From: Nocardioides dongkuii
Lineage (GTDB): Bacteria > Actinomycetota > Actinomycetes > Propionibacteriales > Nocardioidaceae
NCBI RefSeq assembly: GCF_014127485.1
Contig: NZ_CP059903.1
Coordinates: 3,842,001 to 3,906,000 of the forward strand
Reading direction: 5' to 3'
DNA length: 64,000 bases
The stretch's first letter is position 1. Every line of letters begins with the position of its first letter. The position numbers were made by a program, and so were the translations under genes. Under the pieces are notes generated by a model. It saw only the letters and a list, made by a program, of their open reading frames with translations. It searched no databases and had not been told where the DNA came from. This document shows positions 33,323 to 48,934 of the stretch, piece by piece.

Positions 33323-34882
33323 TCAGCTGAGCTCGCGCTTGAGGATCTTGCCGGTGGCGGTCATCGGCAGGCTGGGGACGACCTCGACCTGGCGCGGGTA
33401 CTTGTAGGTCGCCATCTGCTCCTTGCCCCACGCGACGAGCTCCTCGGGCGTGGCCGTGGCGCCGTCGTTGAGGATGACGTACGCCTTGATCTCCTCGCCG
33501 TGGCTCTCGTGCGGGACGCCGATGACGGCGGCGAGCGAGACGTCGGGGTGGGTCATCAGCACCTCCTCGATCTCGCGCGGGTAGACGTTGAAGCCGCCGC
33601 GGATGATCAGGTCCTTGGACCGGTCGACGATGTAGTACCAGCCGTCCTCGTCGCGCCGGGCGAGGTCGCCGGAGCGGAACCAGCCGTCCTCGATCACCTC
33701 GGCGGTCGCGTCCGGGCGGCCGTGGTAGCCCTTCATGATGTTGTGGCCCTTGATCGCGATCTCGCCGACCGCGTCGGGACCGGCCTCGATCTCCGCCCAG
33801 CTGTCGGGGGCGATCAGCTTCATCTCCACGCCGGGCACCGGGACGCCGATCGAGCCGACGCGCGGCGGCTCGCCGTACGTCGAGAACGACGCGACCGGGG
33901 AGGTCTCGGAGAGCCCGTAGCCCTCGAGGATCGTGACGCCGAACTTGCGCTCGAAGTCCTTGTGCACCTCGACCGGCAGCGCCGATCCGCCGGCGGCCGC
34001 GATCCGCAGGCTGCCCGCGATCTTCTCGACGTCGACCGAGTCGTCGAGCGCGCCGAGCAGGCCCCAGTACATCGTGGGGACGCCGGCGAAGAAGGTGACC
34101 TGCTCGCGCTGCATCAGCTGCAGCGCCGGCTGCGCCTCGAAGCGCGGCAGCATCACGACGGTGCCGCCGTAGGCGAACGCGCCGTTCTGGATGACGGTCT
34201 GCCCGAAGGAGTGGAACAGCGGCAGCACGCACAGGAACGTGTCGGGGCTCTCGGCGCTCGCGCCGAACAGGCTCTCCCCCAGCAGCGCGTTGTCGCGCAT
34301 GTTGCGGTGCCGCAGCTCGGCGCCCTTCGGCTGGCCGGTGGTGCCGGAGGTGTAGAGGATGACCGCGGTGTCGTCCTCGTCGGTCTCGACCGAGGTGAAC
34401 TCGCCCGGCTGGCCGCCCATCGCCTGGGCCATCGTCTCGGTGCCCTCGATCGGGGACGGCGCGGCCAGGTCGGCGGTGATCACGAAGAAGTGCTCGCACC
34501 CGTCGGCCTCGCCGAACCCGGCGTACCCCTCCTGGGCCATCGGCAGCTCGGGGGTGCCCTGGAAGCAGAAGTAGGCCTTCGCGTCGGAGTCGCCGAGGTG
34601 GTAGGCGATCTCGCGGCCCTTGAGCAGCACGTTGAGCGGGACGACGGTCGCGCCGGCCTTGAGGATGCCGAAGTAGACGACCGAGAAGTACGGCAGGTTC
34701 GGGCAGCTGAGCGCGACCTTGTCGCCGGGCCGGATCCCGCGCGCGACCAGCAGGTTGGCGACCATGTTGGCGAACGAGTCCACCGCGGCGTACGTCAGCC
34801 GGGTGTCACCGAGGACGATCGCGTCCCGGTCGGGGTAGCTCTTCGCGCTGTTCTCCAGCAGGGACGACAGGTTGTACGACAC
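33323..34882 (-). CDS. long-chain fatty acid--CoA ligase (AMP-binding)
   Basis: This 519-aa ANL-superfamily enzyme has the P-loop ILYTSGTTGQPKG, the A5 motif GYGLSETSP, the hinge WFRSGDLARRDEDG and the catalytic lysine in TATGKILKREL. It activates a carboxylate, probably a medium- or long-chain fatty acid, to its CoA ester. The GTG start has GGAGG ~7 nt upstream. It lies downstream of the purC-SRPBCC pair but with its own ribosome site and 56-nt spacing. Confidence 0.88.
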   Translation of the reverse strand: MSYNLSSLLENSAKSYPDRDAIVLGDTRLTYAAVDSFANMVANLLVARGIRPGDKVALSCPNLPYFSVVYFGILKAGATVVPLNVLLKGREIAYHLGDSDAKAYFCFQGTPELPMAQEGYAGFGEADGCEHFFVITADLAAPSPIEGTETMAQAMGGQPGEFTSVETDEDDTAVILYTSGTTGQPKGAELRHRNMRDNALLGESLFGASAESPDTFLCVLPLFHSFGQTVIQNGAFAYGGTVVMLPRFEAQPALQLMQREQVTFFAGVPTMYWGLLGALDDSVDVEKIAGSLRIAAAGGSALPVEVHKDFERKFGVTILEGYGLSETSPVASFSTYGEPPRVGSIGVPVPGVEMKLIAPDSWAEIEAGPDAVGEIAIKGHNIMKGYHGRPDATAEVIEDGWFRSGDLARRDEDGWYYIVDRSKDLIIRGGFNVYPREIEEVLMTHPDVSLAAVIGVPHESHGEEIKAYVILNDGATATPEELVAWGKEQMATYKYPRQVEVVPSLPMTATGKILKRELS

Positions 34883-34938
34883 AGGTGGCCTCCATCACGA
34901 ACGGGTGGGGGCCAACCTACTCAGCGGTCGGCAACCGC

Positions 34939-35349
34939 TCACGCGCGGTCGGCCAGCAGGGTCGCGGCGCGCCGCAGGTCGGACCGTACGGCGACCGGGG
35001 CCGCCGCCGCGAGGGCACGCGCGACGGGCGCGGCGAGCCCCGTCGCCGTCAGTCGCAGGCCCGCGACCTCCACCTCGCAGCCGCCGGGCGCCGGTGCGAA
35101 CTCCAGCGTCAGCTCGGCCGTGAACGAGCGCCAGGTGCCGCGCTCGGTCCAGCGGTGCGGCCGGTCCAGGACGGTGGTCTCCATCCGGGGCCGCGGGCCG
35201 GGCGCGGTGACGTCGACCCAGGTCTGGCCGACGGCGGGACCGTCGGTGACCGACTCGACCCGCGCCAGGCTGGACTGCCAGGCGGGCCGGTGGGCGGGGT
35301 CGACGAGGTAGTCGAACGCGACCTCGGGCGGCACCGGGAAGTGCACCAT
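34939..35349 (-). CDS. SRPBCC family (polyketide cyclase/START-like) protein
   Basis: This 136-aa protein begins VHFPVPPEVAFDYLVDPAHRPAWQ and continues with VTDGPAVGQTW, a typical SRPBCC lipid- or small-molecule-binding fold. The ligand is unknown. Its ATG overlaps the purC stop (TGATG), so translation is coupled. It may belong functionally with the acyl-CoA ligase downstream rather than with purC. Confidence 0.75.
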   Translation of the reverse strand: MVHFPVPPEVAFDYLVDPAHRPAWQSSLARVESVTDGPAVGQTWVDVTAPGPRPRMETTVLDRPHRWTERGTWRSFTAELTLEFAPAPGGCEVEVAGLRLTATGLAAPVARALAAAAPVAVRSDLRRAATLLADRA

Positions 35350-36233
35350 CAGAACGTCTCGCCGGTGAGCCGTTCGTAGGCCTCGACGTACCGCGAGCGG
35401 GTGCGCTCGACGACCTCCGCCGGGAGCGGGGGCGGCGGCGCGCCGCTCGACCGGTCCCACCCGGACTCCGGCGAGGTCAGCCAGTTGCGGACCACCTGCT
35501 TGTCGAACGAGGGCTGGGTGCGGCCCGGCTGCCACTCGTCGGCGGGCCAGAAGCGGGACGAGTCGGGGGTCAGCACCTCGTCGCCGAGCACGGTGGTGCC
35601 GTCGGCGCGGCGGCCGAACTCCATCTTGGTGTCGGCGAGCACGATGCCGCGGTCGCGGGCGATCTCCTCGGCCCGCGCGTAGACCCGCAGGCTCAGGTCG
35701 AGCAGCCGCTCGGCCGCGTCGGCGCCGACCTCGGCGACGACGGCGTCGTACGACACGTTCTCGTCGTGGTCGCCGACCGCGGCCTTGGTGGCCGGGGTGA
35801 ACACGGGGTGCGGCAGCCGGCTGCCGTCCTCGAGCCCCGGCTCGAGCGGGATCCCGCAGACCTCGCCGGTGGCGCGGTAGTCGGCGAGCCCGGAGCCGGT
35901 GAGGTAGCCGCGCACGACGCACTCGACGGGGAACATCTCGAGCCGCTCGCAGACGACGGCGCGGCCGCGCACCGCGTCCGGCACGTCGGTGGAGAGCACG
36001 TGGTTGGGCACCAGGTCGGCCAGCCGGTCGAACCACCACAGCGACATCCGGGTGAGGATCTCGCCCTTGTCGGGGATGGTCGTGGCGAGCACGAAGTCGT
36101 ACGCCGAGATCCGGTCGCTGGCGACCATCAGCAGCTCGCCGCCCGGCAGCTCGTAGAGGTCGCGCACCTTGCCCGAGTGGACGTGGACGGCCCCCTCGAT
36201 CGCAGGGGCGTCGGGAATGTTGGGGTCGGCCAC
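35349..36233 (-). CDS. purC: phosphoribosylaminoimidazole-succinocarboxamide synthase PurC
   Basis: This 294-aa SAICAR synthetase has [34 protein letters not shown] and DTKMEFG. It joins CAIR and aspartate with ATP. The GTG start at 36233 follows TAGGCT by 7 nt and has no ribosome site, predicting a leaderless mRNA. It is co-transcribed with the SRPBCC gene. Confidence 0.94.
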   Translation of the reverse strand: MADPNIPDAPAIEGAVHVHSGKVRDLYELPGGELLMVASDRISAYDFVLATTIPDKGEILTRMSLWWFDRLADLVPNHVLSTDVPDAVRGRAVVCERLEMFPVECVVRGYLTGSGLADYRATGEVCGIPLEPGLEDGSRLPHPVFTPATKAAVGDHDENVSYDAVVAEVGADAAERLLDLSLRVYARAEEIARDRGIVLADTKMEFGRRADGTTVLGDEVLTPDSSRFWPADEWQPGRTQPSFDKQVVRNWLTSPESGWDRSSGAPPPPLPAEVVERTRSRYVEAYERLTGETF

Positions 36234-36240
36234 GGTCGCC

Positions 36241-36246
36241 AGCCTA
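36241..36246 (-). promoter_or_regulatory. -10 hexamer TAGGCT, leaderless purC promoter
   Basis: TAGGCT on the minus strand ends 7 nt before the purC GTG. Confidence 0.55.
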
Positions 36247-36855
36247 GGACCCTGCGGTCGACCCGCGGCGGCCGGAGCGCGGGTGCAGGAACCACTCCAT
36301 CCGCCGGGTCATCCACGGCAGGGCCACGTAGGTCATCACCGGGGTCATCACCAGCACCGACGCGAACACCCGCAGCGGCAGCGGCCAGCCGGGGACGAGC
36401 TGGCCGGAGCCCCAGTTGACGCTCAGGCTCAGCGGGAAGAAGACCATGAAGATCACGACCATCTGCTTCCACCGCGGCGGCGGGGTGGGGGCCGTGCGGA
36501 GGTCGCTGACGTCCTGGGTGGTCGGCTCGTCGAACCAGCCCTCGATGCCGGTACGGCGCTCCATCCGCGACTCGACCACGCCGAGACCGACCGCGGAGGA
36601 GCGCCACCACTGGCGCTGCGGCGACTGCTCCCAGGCGAGCAGCGCGTCGGGGTCGGCGAAGCGGTAGAGCATGTGCCACTCCTCCGAGCCCGGCTCGGGT
36701 CGCACCCAGCCGGCGCCCAGGAACCCCGGGAACCGCTGCGCCAGCGTCACGCCGGACTCGACCCAGCTGAGCATCTCGGCCTCGTGGCCGGGGTCGAGGT
36801 GGCGGGTGATGGAGACGGTGACGGGTGCGGCGGTCGTGGTGGTGGCGGTGCTCAT
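36244..36855 (-). CDS. antibiotic-biosynthesis-monooxygenase-like (ABM) domain protein with C-terminal membrane segments
   Basis: This 203-aa protein has an N-terminal dimeric alpha/beta-barrel domain ([38 protein letters not shown]) and a C-terminal part with two hydrophobic helices (~residues 130-185, [14 protein letters not shown]). This ABM-membrane layout is a recognised but uncharacterised family; heme or quinone chemistry is not supported by visible residues. GAGAAT 6 nt before the ATG may be a leaderless -10. It is divergent from the MFS transporter. Confidence 0.75.
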   Translation of the reverse strand: MSTATTTTAAPVTVSITRHLDPGHEAEMLSWVESGVTLAQRFPGFLGAGWVRPEPGSEEWHMLYRFADPDALLAWEQSPQRQWWRSSAVGLGVVESRMERRTGIEGWFDEPTTQDVSDLRTAPTPPPRWKQMVVIFMVFFPLSLSVNWGSGQLVPGWPLPLRVFASVLVMTPVMTYVALPWMTRRMEWFLHPRSGRRGSTAGS

Positions 36856-36902
36856 GGAGCCATTCTCGCGTGCTGGGGCATCCCGCTGGGCACCGAGGGC
36901 GG

Positions 36903-38330
36903 GTGGACGAGCCCGACCCGCGCCGGTGGCGGATCCTGGGCGTCTCCCTCGTGGTCGGGTTCATGTCGCTGCTGGACGTGACGATCGTGAACGTCGCGAT
37001 CCCGTCGATGCGCACCGGCCTGGACACCTCGGCCGGCACCGTGCAGTGGGTGGTGTCGGGCTACGCGCTCGCGTTCGGGCTGACCCTGGTCGCAGGAGGC
37101 CGGCTCGGCGACGCCTACGGCCGCCGCCGGATGATGCTGGTCGGGCTGGCCGGGTTCGTGCTGGCCAGCGCCGCGGTCGGGTTCGCGCCGAACGCCGCGC
37201 TGGTGGTCGTCGCCCGGCTCGCGCAGGGCGCCTGCGCGGGGCTGCTGACGCCGCAGAACTCGGGCCTGATCCAACAGCTGTTCCGCGGCGAGGAGCGGGC
37301 GCGCGCGTTCGGCCTCTTCGGGCTGGTCGTCTCGCTCGCCTCCGCCACCGGTCCGCTCCTGGGCGGCCTGATCATCGCGGTCGCCGGCGAGGACGACGGC
37401 TGGCGCTGGCTGTTCCTGATCAACGTGCCGATCGGGCTGGTCGCCGCGCTGGCCGTGCTCCGCCTGGTGCCGGGCCGGCCCCCGGGCACGCGCGAGGAGG
37501 GCGCCGGCATCGACGTGGTCGGCGCGCTGCTGCTGGGCGGCGCGGTGCTGTGCCTGCTCTACCCGCTGGTCAGCGTCGAGGGCGGCGCCCGGCTGCCGCT
37601 GGTGCTGCTGGTCGGGTTCCCGCCGCTGCTGTGGGCCTTCACGACCTGGGAGCGCCGTCGGGCCCGGCGCGAGCAGCCGCCGCTGCTCGACGTCGCCCTG
37701 CTCCGCGGCCTGCCCGGCTTCGCCAACGGGTTCGCCGTGGGGTCGCTGTACTTCACCGGCTTCACCGGGGTGTTCCTGGTCCTCTCGGTGTTCCTGCAGG
37801 ACGGCCGCGGCCTCTCGCCGCTCGCCGCGGGTGCGCTGATCACGCCGTTCGCGGTCGGGTCGGCGATCACCAGCCCGCTCGCGGGCCGCCTGGTGTCCCG
37901 CGCCGGCCGGGCGCTCACCGTGGTCGCGCTGGTCGTGATGATGACCGGCGTGCTGGGCGTGGCCCTGCTGGTCCCGGGCCGCGGCGTCGGGGAGCTGTGG
38001 TGGGCACTGGTCCCGCTGCTGCTGGTGGCGGGGCTGGGCGGCGGCGCGGTGGTCTCGCCGAACTTCACCCTCACCCTCGCCGACGTGCCGCCGCGGATGG
38101 GCGGCGCCGCCGGCGGCGCCCTGCAGACCGGGCAGCGGATCGGCTCCGCGATCGGCGCCGCGCTGCTGATGACCGCCTACCAGGTCGGCGCCGCCCGCTC
38201 GGCCGACCACGGGCTGCGGGTCGCGCTGCTGACCGCGCTGGTGGTGCTGAGCCTGGCGCTGGTCACCGCCGTGCGGGCTAGAGGATCGCGCCCGGAACGT
38301 ACGCCGCCGCGGCCGGGTGCCGCTCGGTGA
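36903..38330 (+). CDS. MFS drug-type transporter, 14-helix DHA2 (EmrB/QacA) family
   Basis: This 475-aa permease has about 14 hydrophobic segments. Motif A is GGRLGDAYGRRR, and the first helix carries LLDVTIVNVAIPSM, typical of DHA2 drug:proton antiporters. The export substrate is unknown; no regulator is adjacent. The GTG at 36903 gives the normal N-terminus and has GAGGGC ~5 nt upstream. Its 3' end overlaps purB on the opposite strand by 53 bp. Confidence 0.85.
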   Translation: MDEPDPRRWRILGVSLVVGFMSLLDVTIVNVAIPSMRTGLDTSAGTVQWVVSGYALAFGLTLVAGGRLGDAYGRRRMMLVGLAGFVLASAAVGFAPNAALVVVARLAQGACAGLLTPQNSGLIQQLFRGEERARAFGLFGLVVSLASATGPLLGGLIIAVAGEDDGWRWLFLINVPIGLVAALAVLRLVPGRPPGTREEGAGIDVVGALLLGGAVLCLLYPLVSVEGGARLPLVLLVGFPPLLWAFTTWERRRARREQPPLLDVALLRGLPGFANGFAVGSLYFTGFTGVFLVLSVFLQDGRGLSPLAAGALITPFAVGSAITSPLAGRLVSRAGRALTVVALVVMMTGVLGVALLVPGRGVGELWWALVPLLLVAGLGGGAVVSPNFTLTLADVPPRMGGAAGGALQTGQRIGSAIGAALLMTAYQVGAARSADHGLRVALLTALVVLSLALVTAVRARGSRPERTPPRPGAAR

Positions 38331-39708
38331 CCTCGGCCACTCGGCGTACGACGGCCTGGACCTGGTCGACCGCCGCGCCGGTGAAGGTGATCGGCTCGGC
38401 GACCAGGCCGGCGAGCTGGTCGGCGGTGAGCCCCAGCCGGGGGTCGGCGGCGAGCCGGGCGAACACGTCGTTCTCGGCCTGCCCGCGGCGCATGTCGAGC
38501 GCGGTGCCGACCGCGGCCTCCTTGATCGCCTCGTGCGCGGCCTCGCGGCCGACGCCGTTGCGGACCGCGGCCATCAGCACCTTGGTGGTGGCGAGGAACG
38601 GCAGGTAGCGGTCCAGCTCGCGCTGGATCACCGCGGGGAACGCGCCGAACTCGTCGAGCACGGTGAGGAAGGTCTGGAACAGCCCGTCGGTGGCGAAGAA
38701 CGCGTCCGGGAGCGCGACGCGGCGGACGACGGAGTCGGAGACGTCGCCCTCGTTCCACTGGTCGCCGGCGAGCTCGCCGATCATCGAGACGTAGCCGCGG
38801 ACGACGACCGCAAGACCGTTGACGCGCTCGCAGGAGCGGCTGTTCATCTTGTGCGGCATCGCCGAGGAGCCGACCTGGCCCTCCTTGAAGCCCTCGGTGA
38901 CCACCTCGTTGCCGGCCATCAGCCGGATGGTCGTGGCGAGGTTGGAGGGGCCGGCGACGAGCTGGGCGAGGGCGGTGACCACGTCGTAGTCCAGCGAGCG
39001 CGGGTAGACCTGGCCGACGCTGGTGAGCACCCGCTCGAAGCCGAGGTGGGCGGCGACCCGCTGCTCGAGCTCGGCGAGCCGGTCGCCGTCCCCGTCGAGG
39101 AGGTCGAGCATGTCCTGGGCGGTGCCCATCGGGCCCTTGATGCCGCGCAGCGGGTAGCGGGCGAGCAGGTCCTCGACCCGCTCCAGCCCGAGGAGCATCT
39201 CGTCGGCGACGGTGGCGAACCGCTTGCCGAGCGTGGTCGCCTGCGCGGCCACGTTGTGGCTGCGCCCGGCCATCACCGTGGCCTGGTGCTCGGCGGCGAG
39301 CCGCCCGAGCCTGGCCAGCGTGGCGACGGTGCGGTCGCGCAGCAGCGTCAGCGACTGGCGCACCTGCAGCTGCTCGACGTTCTCGGTGAGGTCGCGGGAG
39401 GTCATCCCCTTGTGGATGTGCTCGTGCCCGGCGAGCGCCGCGAACTCCTCGATGCGCGCCTTCACGTCGTGCCGGGTGACCCGCTCGCGCGCGGCGATCG
39501 AGGCGAGGTCGACGCCCTTCTCCCCCAGCGCGACGACGTCCTCGTAGGCCTCGACGACGCCGTCGGGCACCTCGACGCCCAGGTCGCGCTGCGCGCGGAG
39601 CACCGCGACCCACAGCTGCCGCTCCAGGACGATCTTGTGCTCGGGCGACCAGATCGCGGCGAGGTCGGCCCCGGCGTACCGGGTGGCGAGGACGTTGGGG
39701 ACAGTCAC
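38278..39708 (-). CDS. purB: adenylosuccinate lyase PurB
   Basis: This 476-aa fumarase/aspartase-superfamily enzyme has the signature GSSAMPHKMNSRSCE and MTSRDLTENVEQ. It acts twice in purine synthesis: SAICAR to AICAR and adenylosuccinate to AMP. The GTG at 39708 is taken as start, with GGGAGG ~11 nt upstream. It follows purD by 29 nt on the same strand. The last 53 bp overlap the MFS gene tail-to-tail. Confidence 0.93.
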   Translation of the reverse strand: MTVPNVLATRYAGADLAAIWSPEHKIVLERQLWVAVLRAQRDLGVEVPDGVVEAYEDVVALGEKGVDLASIAARERVTRHDVKARIEEFAALAGHEHIHKGMTSRDLTENVEQLQVRQSLTLLRDRTVATLARLGRLAAEHQATVMAGRSHNVAAQATTLGKRFATVADEMLLGLERVEDLLARYPLRGIKGPMGTAQDMLDLLDGDGDRLAELEQRVAAHLGFERVLTSVGQVYPRSLDYDVVTALAQLVAGPSNLATTIRLMAGNEVVTEGFKEGQVGSSAMPHKMNSRSCERVNGLAVVVRGYVSMIGELAGDQWNEGDVSDSVVRRVALPDAFFATDGLFQTFLTVLDEFGAFPAVIQRELDRYLPFLATTKVLMAAVRNGVGREAAHEAIKEAAVGTALDMRRGQAENDVFARLAADPRLGLTADQLAGLVAEPITFTGAAVDQVQAVVRRVAEVTERHPAAAAYVPGAIL

Positions 39709-39737
39709 GGTGCCCGATCCTCCCACGCCCAGCAGCG

Positions 39738-40982
<1,245 letters not shown>

Positions 40983-40990
40983 GGGCGTGG

Positions 40991-40996
40991 AGCCTA
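40991..40996 (-). promoter_or_regulatory. -10 hexamer TAGGCT, leaderless purD promoter
   Basis: TAGGCT on the minus strand ends 8 nt before the purD GTG and lies between the purA stop and purD. Confidence 0.45.
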
Positions 40997-41005
40997 GTGG
41001 CGTTC

Positions 41006-46215
<5,210 letters not shown>

Positions 46216-46358
46216 GTCCTGGCAGGAGGCCGAGCGCGGAGGTCGGGGTCGACGCTCCGTTGACGTAGCCGAACGTACCTATCGCGTCCGGACCGTCGAC
46301 GTGCCCGGGGGCGAGCCGTGGACGGAGCGGACGGCTGCCGGCGGGCTGCGCCGCGCAT

Positions 46359-46426
46359 GTAACGCGGTGTTTGCTGCACTCCTGCGGTGCTGCGGCACCG
46401 CGCAAGAGTGGTGGACACCGCGTTAC
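46359..46426. repeat. 68-nt nested inverted repeat (GTAACGCGGTGT ... ACACCGCGTTAC)
   Basis: Outer 12-bp arms at 46359-46370 and 46415-46426 are perfect complements. Inside them CACTC/GAGTG (46377-46381, 46406-46410) and GCGGTGC/GCACCGC (46384-46390, 46395-46401) continue the stem around a 4-nt loop. It fills much of the ~300-bp gap between lysS and the YeiH gene; I see no gene in this gap. It could be a mobile palindrome, a bidirectional terminator or a structured RNA. Confidence 0.75.
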
Positions 46427-46514
46427 AGCTGGCGGTGGTGACCTCCTCGGCCAGCTGGTGTCGCCAGATCCGGTCGTCAGGCTGCGCGCGGACCTGGCAG
46501 GGACACACCGGCGC

Positions 46515-47486
46515 TCACACCAGGTACGCCGCGGGCAGGCCGACCAGCGTCACCAGCGCGGTCGCGCCCGCGGCCAGCCCCAGCAGCGGCCGGGCGGTGC
46601 GCCGCAGCACCCGCACGTCGACCGAGCAGCCGAGCGCGAACATCGCCGTGGCCAGCGCCGCGGACTGCACGACCGAGGCGGCCTCCAGCGCCACGGGCGG
46701 TACGACGGACGCGCTGCGGGCCGCGGCGAGCACCGCGAAGGCGACCACGAACGCCGGCACGAGCGGCGGACGCGTCCCGGGGCCGGTCGCGCGGGTCCGC
46801 CAGGACACCACGGCGAGCACCGGCGCGAGCAGCAGCACCCGCGCCAGCTTGACCACGACCGCCACCTGGAGCGCGGCGCCGCCGAGCAGCCCCCCGGCGA
46901 CCACGACCTGACCGACCTCGTGGACCGACGCGCCGGCCCAGGCGCCGGCGCCGACCGGGTCGAGACCGAGCAGCAGGGCCGCGGCCGGGAGCCCCAGCAT
47001 CGCCGCGCTGCCGAAGACCACCACCAGGGAGACCGCGGCGGCGACGTCCTCGTCCCGCGAGCGGCGTACGCCGTCCACCGCGGCGACCGCGGCCGCGCCG
47101 CAGATCGAGAACCCGCACGCGACCAGCAGCGCCTGCTCACGGTCCACCCCGAGCAGGCGGGCCAGCGCGAGGGTGCCGAGGATGCCGAGCCCGACGACCC
47201 CGGCCGCGACCGCCAGCACCGGCCAGCCGAGCGCGGTCACGTCGTCGAGCGCGAGCTGCAGCCCGAGCAGCGCGACCCCGACGCGCAGCACCTGCCGCGA
47301 GGCGACCCGCAGGCCGGGACGCAGCGACGCGCCCGGCAGCCCCGCGGCGCCGACGGCCAGCCCGGCGACGACCGCGACGAGCGTCGCCCCGAGCAGCGGC
47401 ACCCGGGCGTGCACCAGCACCGCCGCCGCCCCGCCGGCGGCGGCGAGCAGCAGCCCGGGCAGCGCGGGCAGGACACGGGAGGGCAC
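46515..47486 (-). CDS. YeiH family putative sulfate exporter (UPF0324)
   Basis: This 323-aa membrane protein has about ten hydrophobic segments. The family motifs are FSICGAAAVAA and GASVHEVGQVVVAGG. YeiH-type proteins are annotated as putative sulfate or sulfonate exporters, and are typically divergent from a LysR regulator, as here. The GTG at 47486 begins the hydrophobic N-terminus, with GGAG ~9 nt upstream. Confidence 0.85.
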   Translation of the reverse strand: MPSRVLPALPGLLLAAAGGAAAVLVHARVPLLGATLVAVVAGLAVGAAGLPGASLRPGLRVASRQVLRVGVALLGLQLALDDVTALGWPVLAVAAGVVGLGILGTLALARLLGVDREQALLVACGFSICGAAAVAAVDGVRRSRDEDVAAAVSLVVVFGSAAMLGLPAAALLLGLDPVGAGAWAGASVHEVGQVVVAGGLLGGAALQVAVVVKLARVLLLAPVLAVVSWRTRATGPGTRPPLVPAFVVAFAVLAAARSASVVPPVALEAASVVQSAALATAMFALGCSVDVRVLRRTARPLLGLAAGATALVTLVGLPAAYLV

Positions 47487-47542
47487 CTTCCCAGGCTCCC
47501 CCGCCCGCGCCCGTCGCGGTAGCCGTCAGTCGAGCCTCAGCC

Positions 47543-47590
47543 CATGCGCTGTTGATATGAGCGAAGTGCAGGGCATATCGTCAACGCATG
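47543..47590. promoter_or_regulatory. imperfect dyad between yeiH and lysR, LysR operator candidate
   Basis: CATGCG...GATATG (47543-47559) is mirrored by CATATC...CGCATG (47574-47590). The dyad covers the lysR -10 (TATCGT) and its start codon, as expected for an autorepressing LysR protein. Confidence 0.5.
47576..47581 (+). promoter_or_regulatory. -10 hexamer TATCGT, leaderless lysR promoter
   Basis: TATCGT ends 6 nt before the ATG at 47588 and sits in the right half of the dyad. Confidence 0.5.
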
Positions 47591-48481
47591 ACCTCCCGAC
47601 CCGATCTCACCGCGCTCGACCTGCTCGTCCGGGTCGCGGAGACCGGGTCGCTGGGCGCCGCCGCCCGAGGGGTCGGCATGGCCCAGCCCAACGCCAGCCG
47701 CGCCCTCGCCCGGCTCGAGCGCCAGCTCGGCCTCACGCTGCTGGTCCGCACGCCGAGCGGGTCGCGGCTGACCACCGAGGGCGAGGTGGTGGTCGCCTGG
47801 GCGCGCGACGCGGTCGCGGCGATGGACCGGGTCGCCCTCGGGGCCCGCTCGCTGGCCGCCGCGCGGGCCGCGCACCTGACCGTGGCCGCGAGCCTCACCG
47901 TCGCCGAGCACCTCGCGCCCCGGTGGCTGGCGCGGTTCCGGCGGACCCACCCCGACCTGCACGTCAGCCTGGACGTCGGCAACTCCGGCGAGGTGCTCGA
48001 GCTGGTGACGAGCGGGACGGTGCCGCTGGGGTTCGTGGAGTCGCCGACGGTGCCGCGCACGGTCGCGTCGACGACGGTCGCCCGCGACACCCTGGTCGTC
48101 GTCGTGGGGCCCGGCCACCCGTGGGCCCGCCGGCGTACGCCGGTGCGCGCCGCCGAGCTCGCCGGGGCCGCGCTGGTGCTGCGCGAGACCGGGTCGGGCA
48201 CCCGGGAGACCCTGGAGCGGGCGCTGACCCGGGCCGGCGTGGCGCTGGACCGCTCCCGCCTCGAGCTGGCCAGCACCGCGGCGCTCAAGGCGACCGCCGC
48301 CGAGGGCGAGGCGGCCGCCGTGCTCAGCGAGCTGGCGGTGGCCGGCGAGGTGGCGACCGGTCAGCTGGTGCCGGTGCCGGTCGAGGGCCTGGACCTCACC
48401 CGCGCGCTGCGGGCGGTGTGGCTGCCCGAGCGCCGTCCGGACGGGCCCGCCGCCGAGCTCGTCCGGATCGCCAGGGACTAG
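47588..48481 (+). CDS. LysR family transcriptional regulator
   Basis: This 297-aa regulator has an N-terminal winged HTH (residues ~5-65: LLVRVAETGSLGAAARGVGMAQPNASRALARLE) and a two-lobe periplasmic-binding-like effector domain. It is divergent from the YeiH transporter, the usual arrangement for a regulator-target pair. Its stop overlaps that of the convergent DUF3151 gene. Confidence 0.9.
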   Translation: MTSRPDLTALDLLVRVAETGSLGAAARGVGMAQPNASRALARLERQLGLTLLVRTPSGSRLTTEGEVVVAWARDAVAAMDRVALGARSLAAARAAHLTVAASLTVAEHLAPRWLARFRRTHPDLHVSLDVGNSGEVLELVTSGTVPLGFVESPTVPRTVASTTVARDTLVVVVGPGHPWARRRTPVRAAELAGAALVLRETGSGTRETLERALTRAGVALDRSRLELASTAALKATAAEGEAAAVLSELAVAGEVATGQLVPVPVEGLDLTRALRAVWLPERRPDGPAAELVRIARD

Positions 48482-48897
48482 ACCGAGCCGAGCAGCTCGT
48501 CGTACGCCGTCGGGCTGGAGTCGCGCAGGAACTCCGAGCAGCGCTCCCACTCGGCGGTCTCCCCGATCGCCTTCGCGGCCTGCGCGAGCAGCGCGAGGCA
48601 GGTGAGGAACCCGCGGTTCGGCTCGTGCTCCCACGGCACCGGGCCGTGGCCCTTCCACCCGTTGCGGCGCAGCAGGTCGAGGCTGCGGTGGTAGCCCACG
48701 CGCGAGTAGGCGTAGACGGTCACCGGGTCCAGGCCGTCGTCGACGGCCGCCACGGCCAGCGTCGCCCAGGCGAGCGGCGAGTCGGGGTGGCGGCGTACGA
48801 CGTCGACGGGGTCGACGCCGTCGGTCAGCTCGGCGCTCGCCGGGTCGGCGGGGAGGTGGGTGGGGGGCGGACCGGCCATCAGGTCGACGTGACTCAT
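48478..48897 (-). CDS. DUF3151 family protein
   Basis: This 139-aa soluble protein fits the actinobacterial DUF3151 family: HPDSPLAWATLAVAA, VYAYSRVGYHRSLDLLRRNGWKG and the conserved end SPTAYDELL. The function is unknown. ATG 48897 gives the family N-terminus; a start five codons earlier is possible. It lies upstream of fba's neighbourhood, which is a common actinobacterial arrangement. Confidence 0.85.
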   Translation of the reverse strand: MSHVDLMAGPPPTHLPADPASAELTDGVDPVDVVRRHPDSPLAWATLAVAAVDDGLDPVTVYAYSRVGYHRSLDLLRRNGWKGHGPVPWEHEPNRGFLTCLALLAQAAKAIGETAEWERCSEFLRDSSPTAYDELLGSV

Positions 48898-48934
48898 GAC
48901 CCCAGTGTCCACGCCGCGCCGCGGCCGGGTCGCC

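Noticed and set aside
46216..46514. tRNA or small gene in the gap after lysS
   Set aside because: No cloverleaf, anticodon arm or CCA-like end could be drawn; only the nested palindrome is present, and reading frames there look like shadows.
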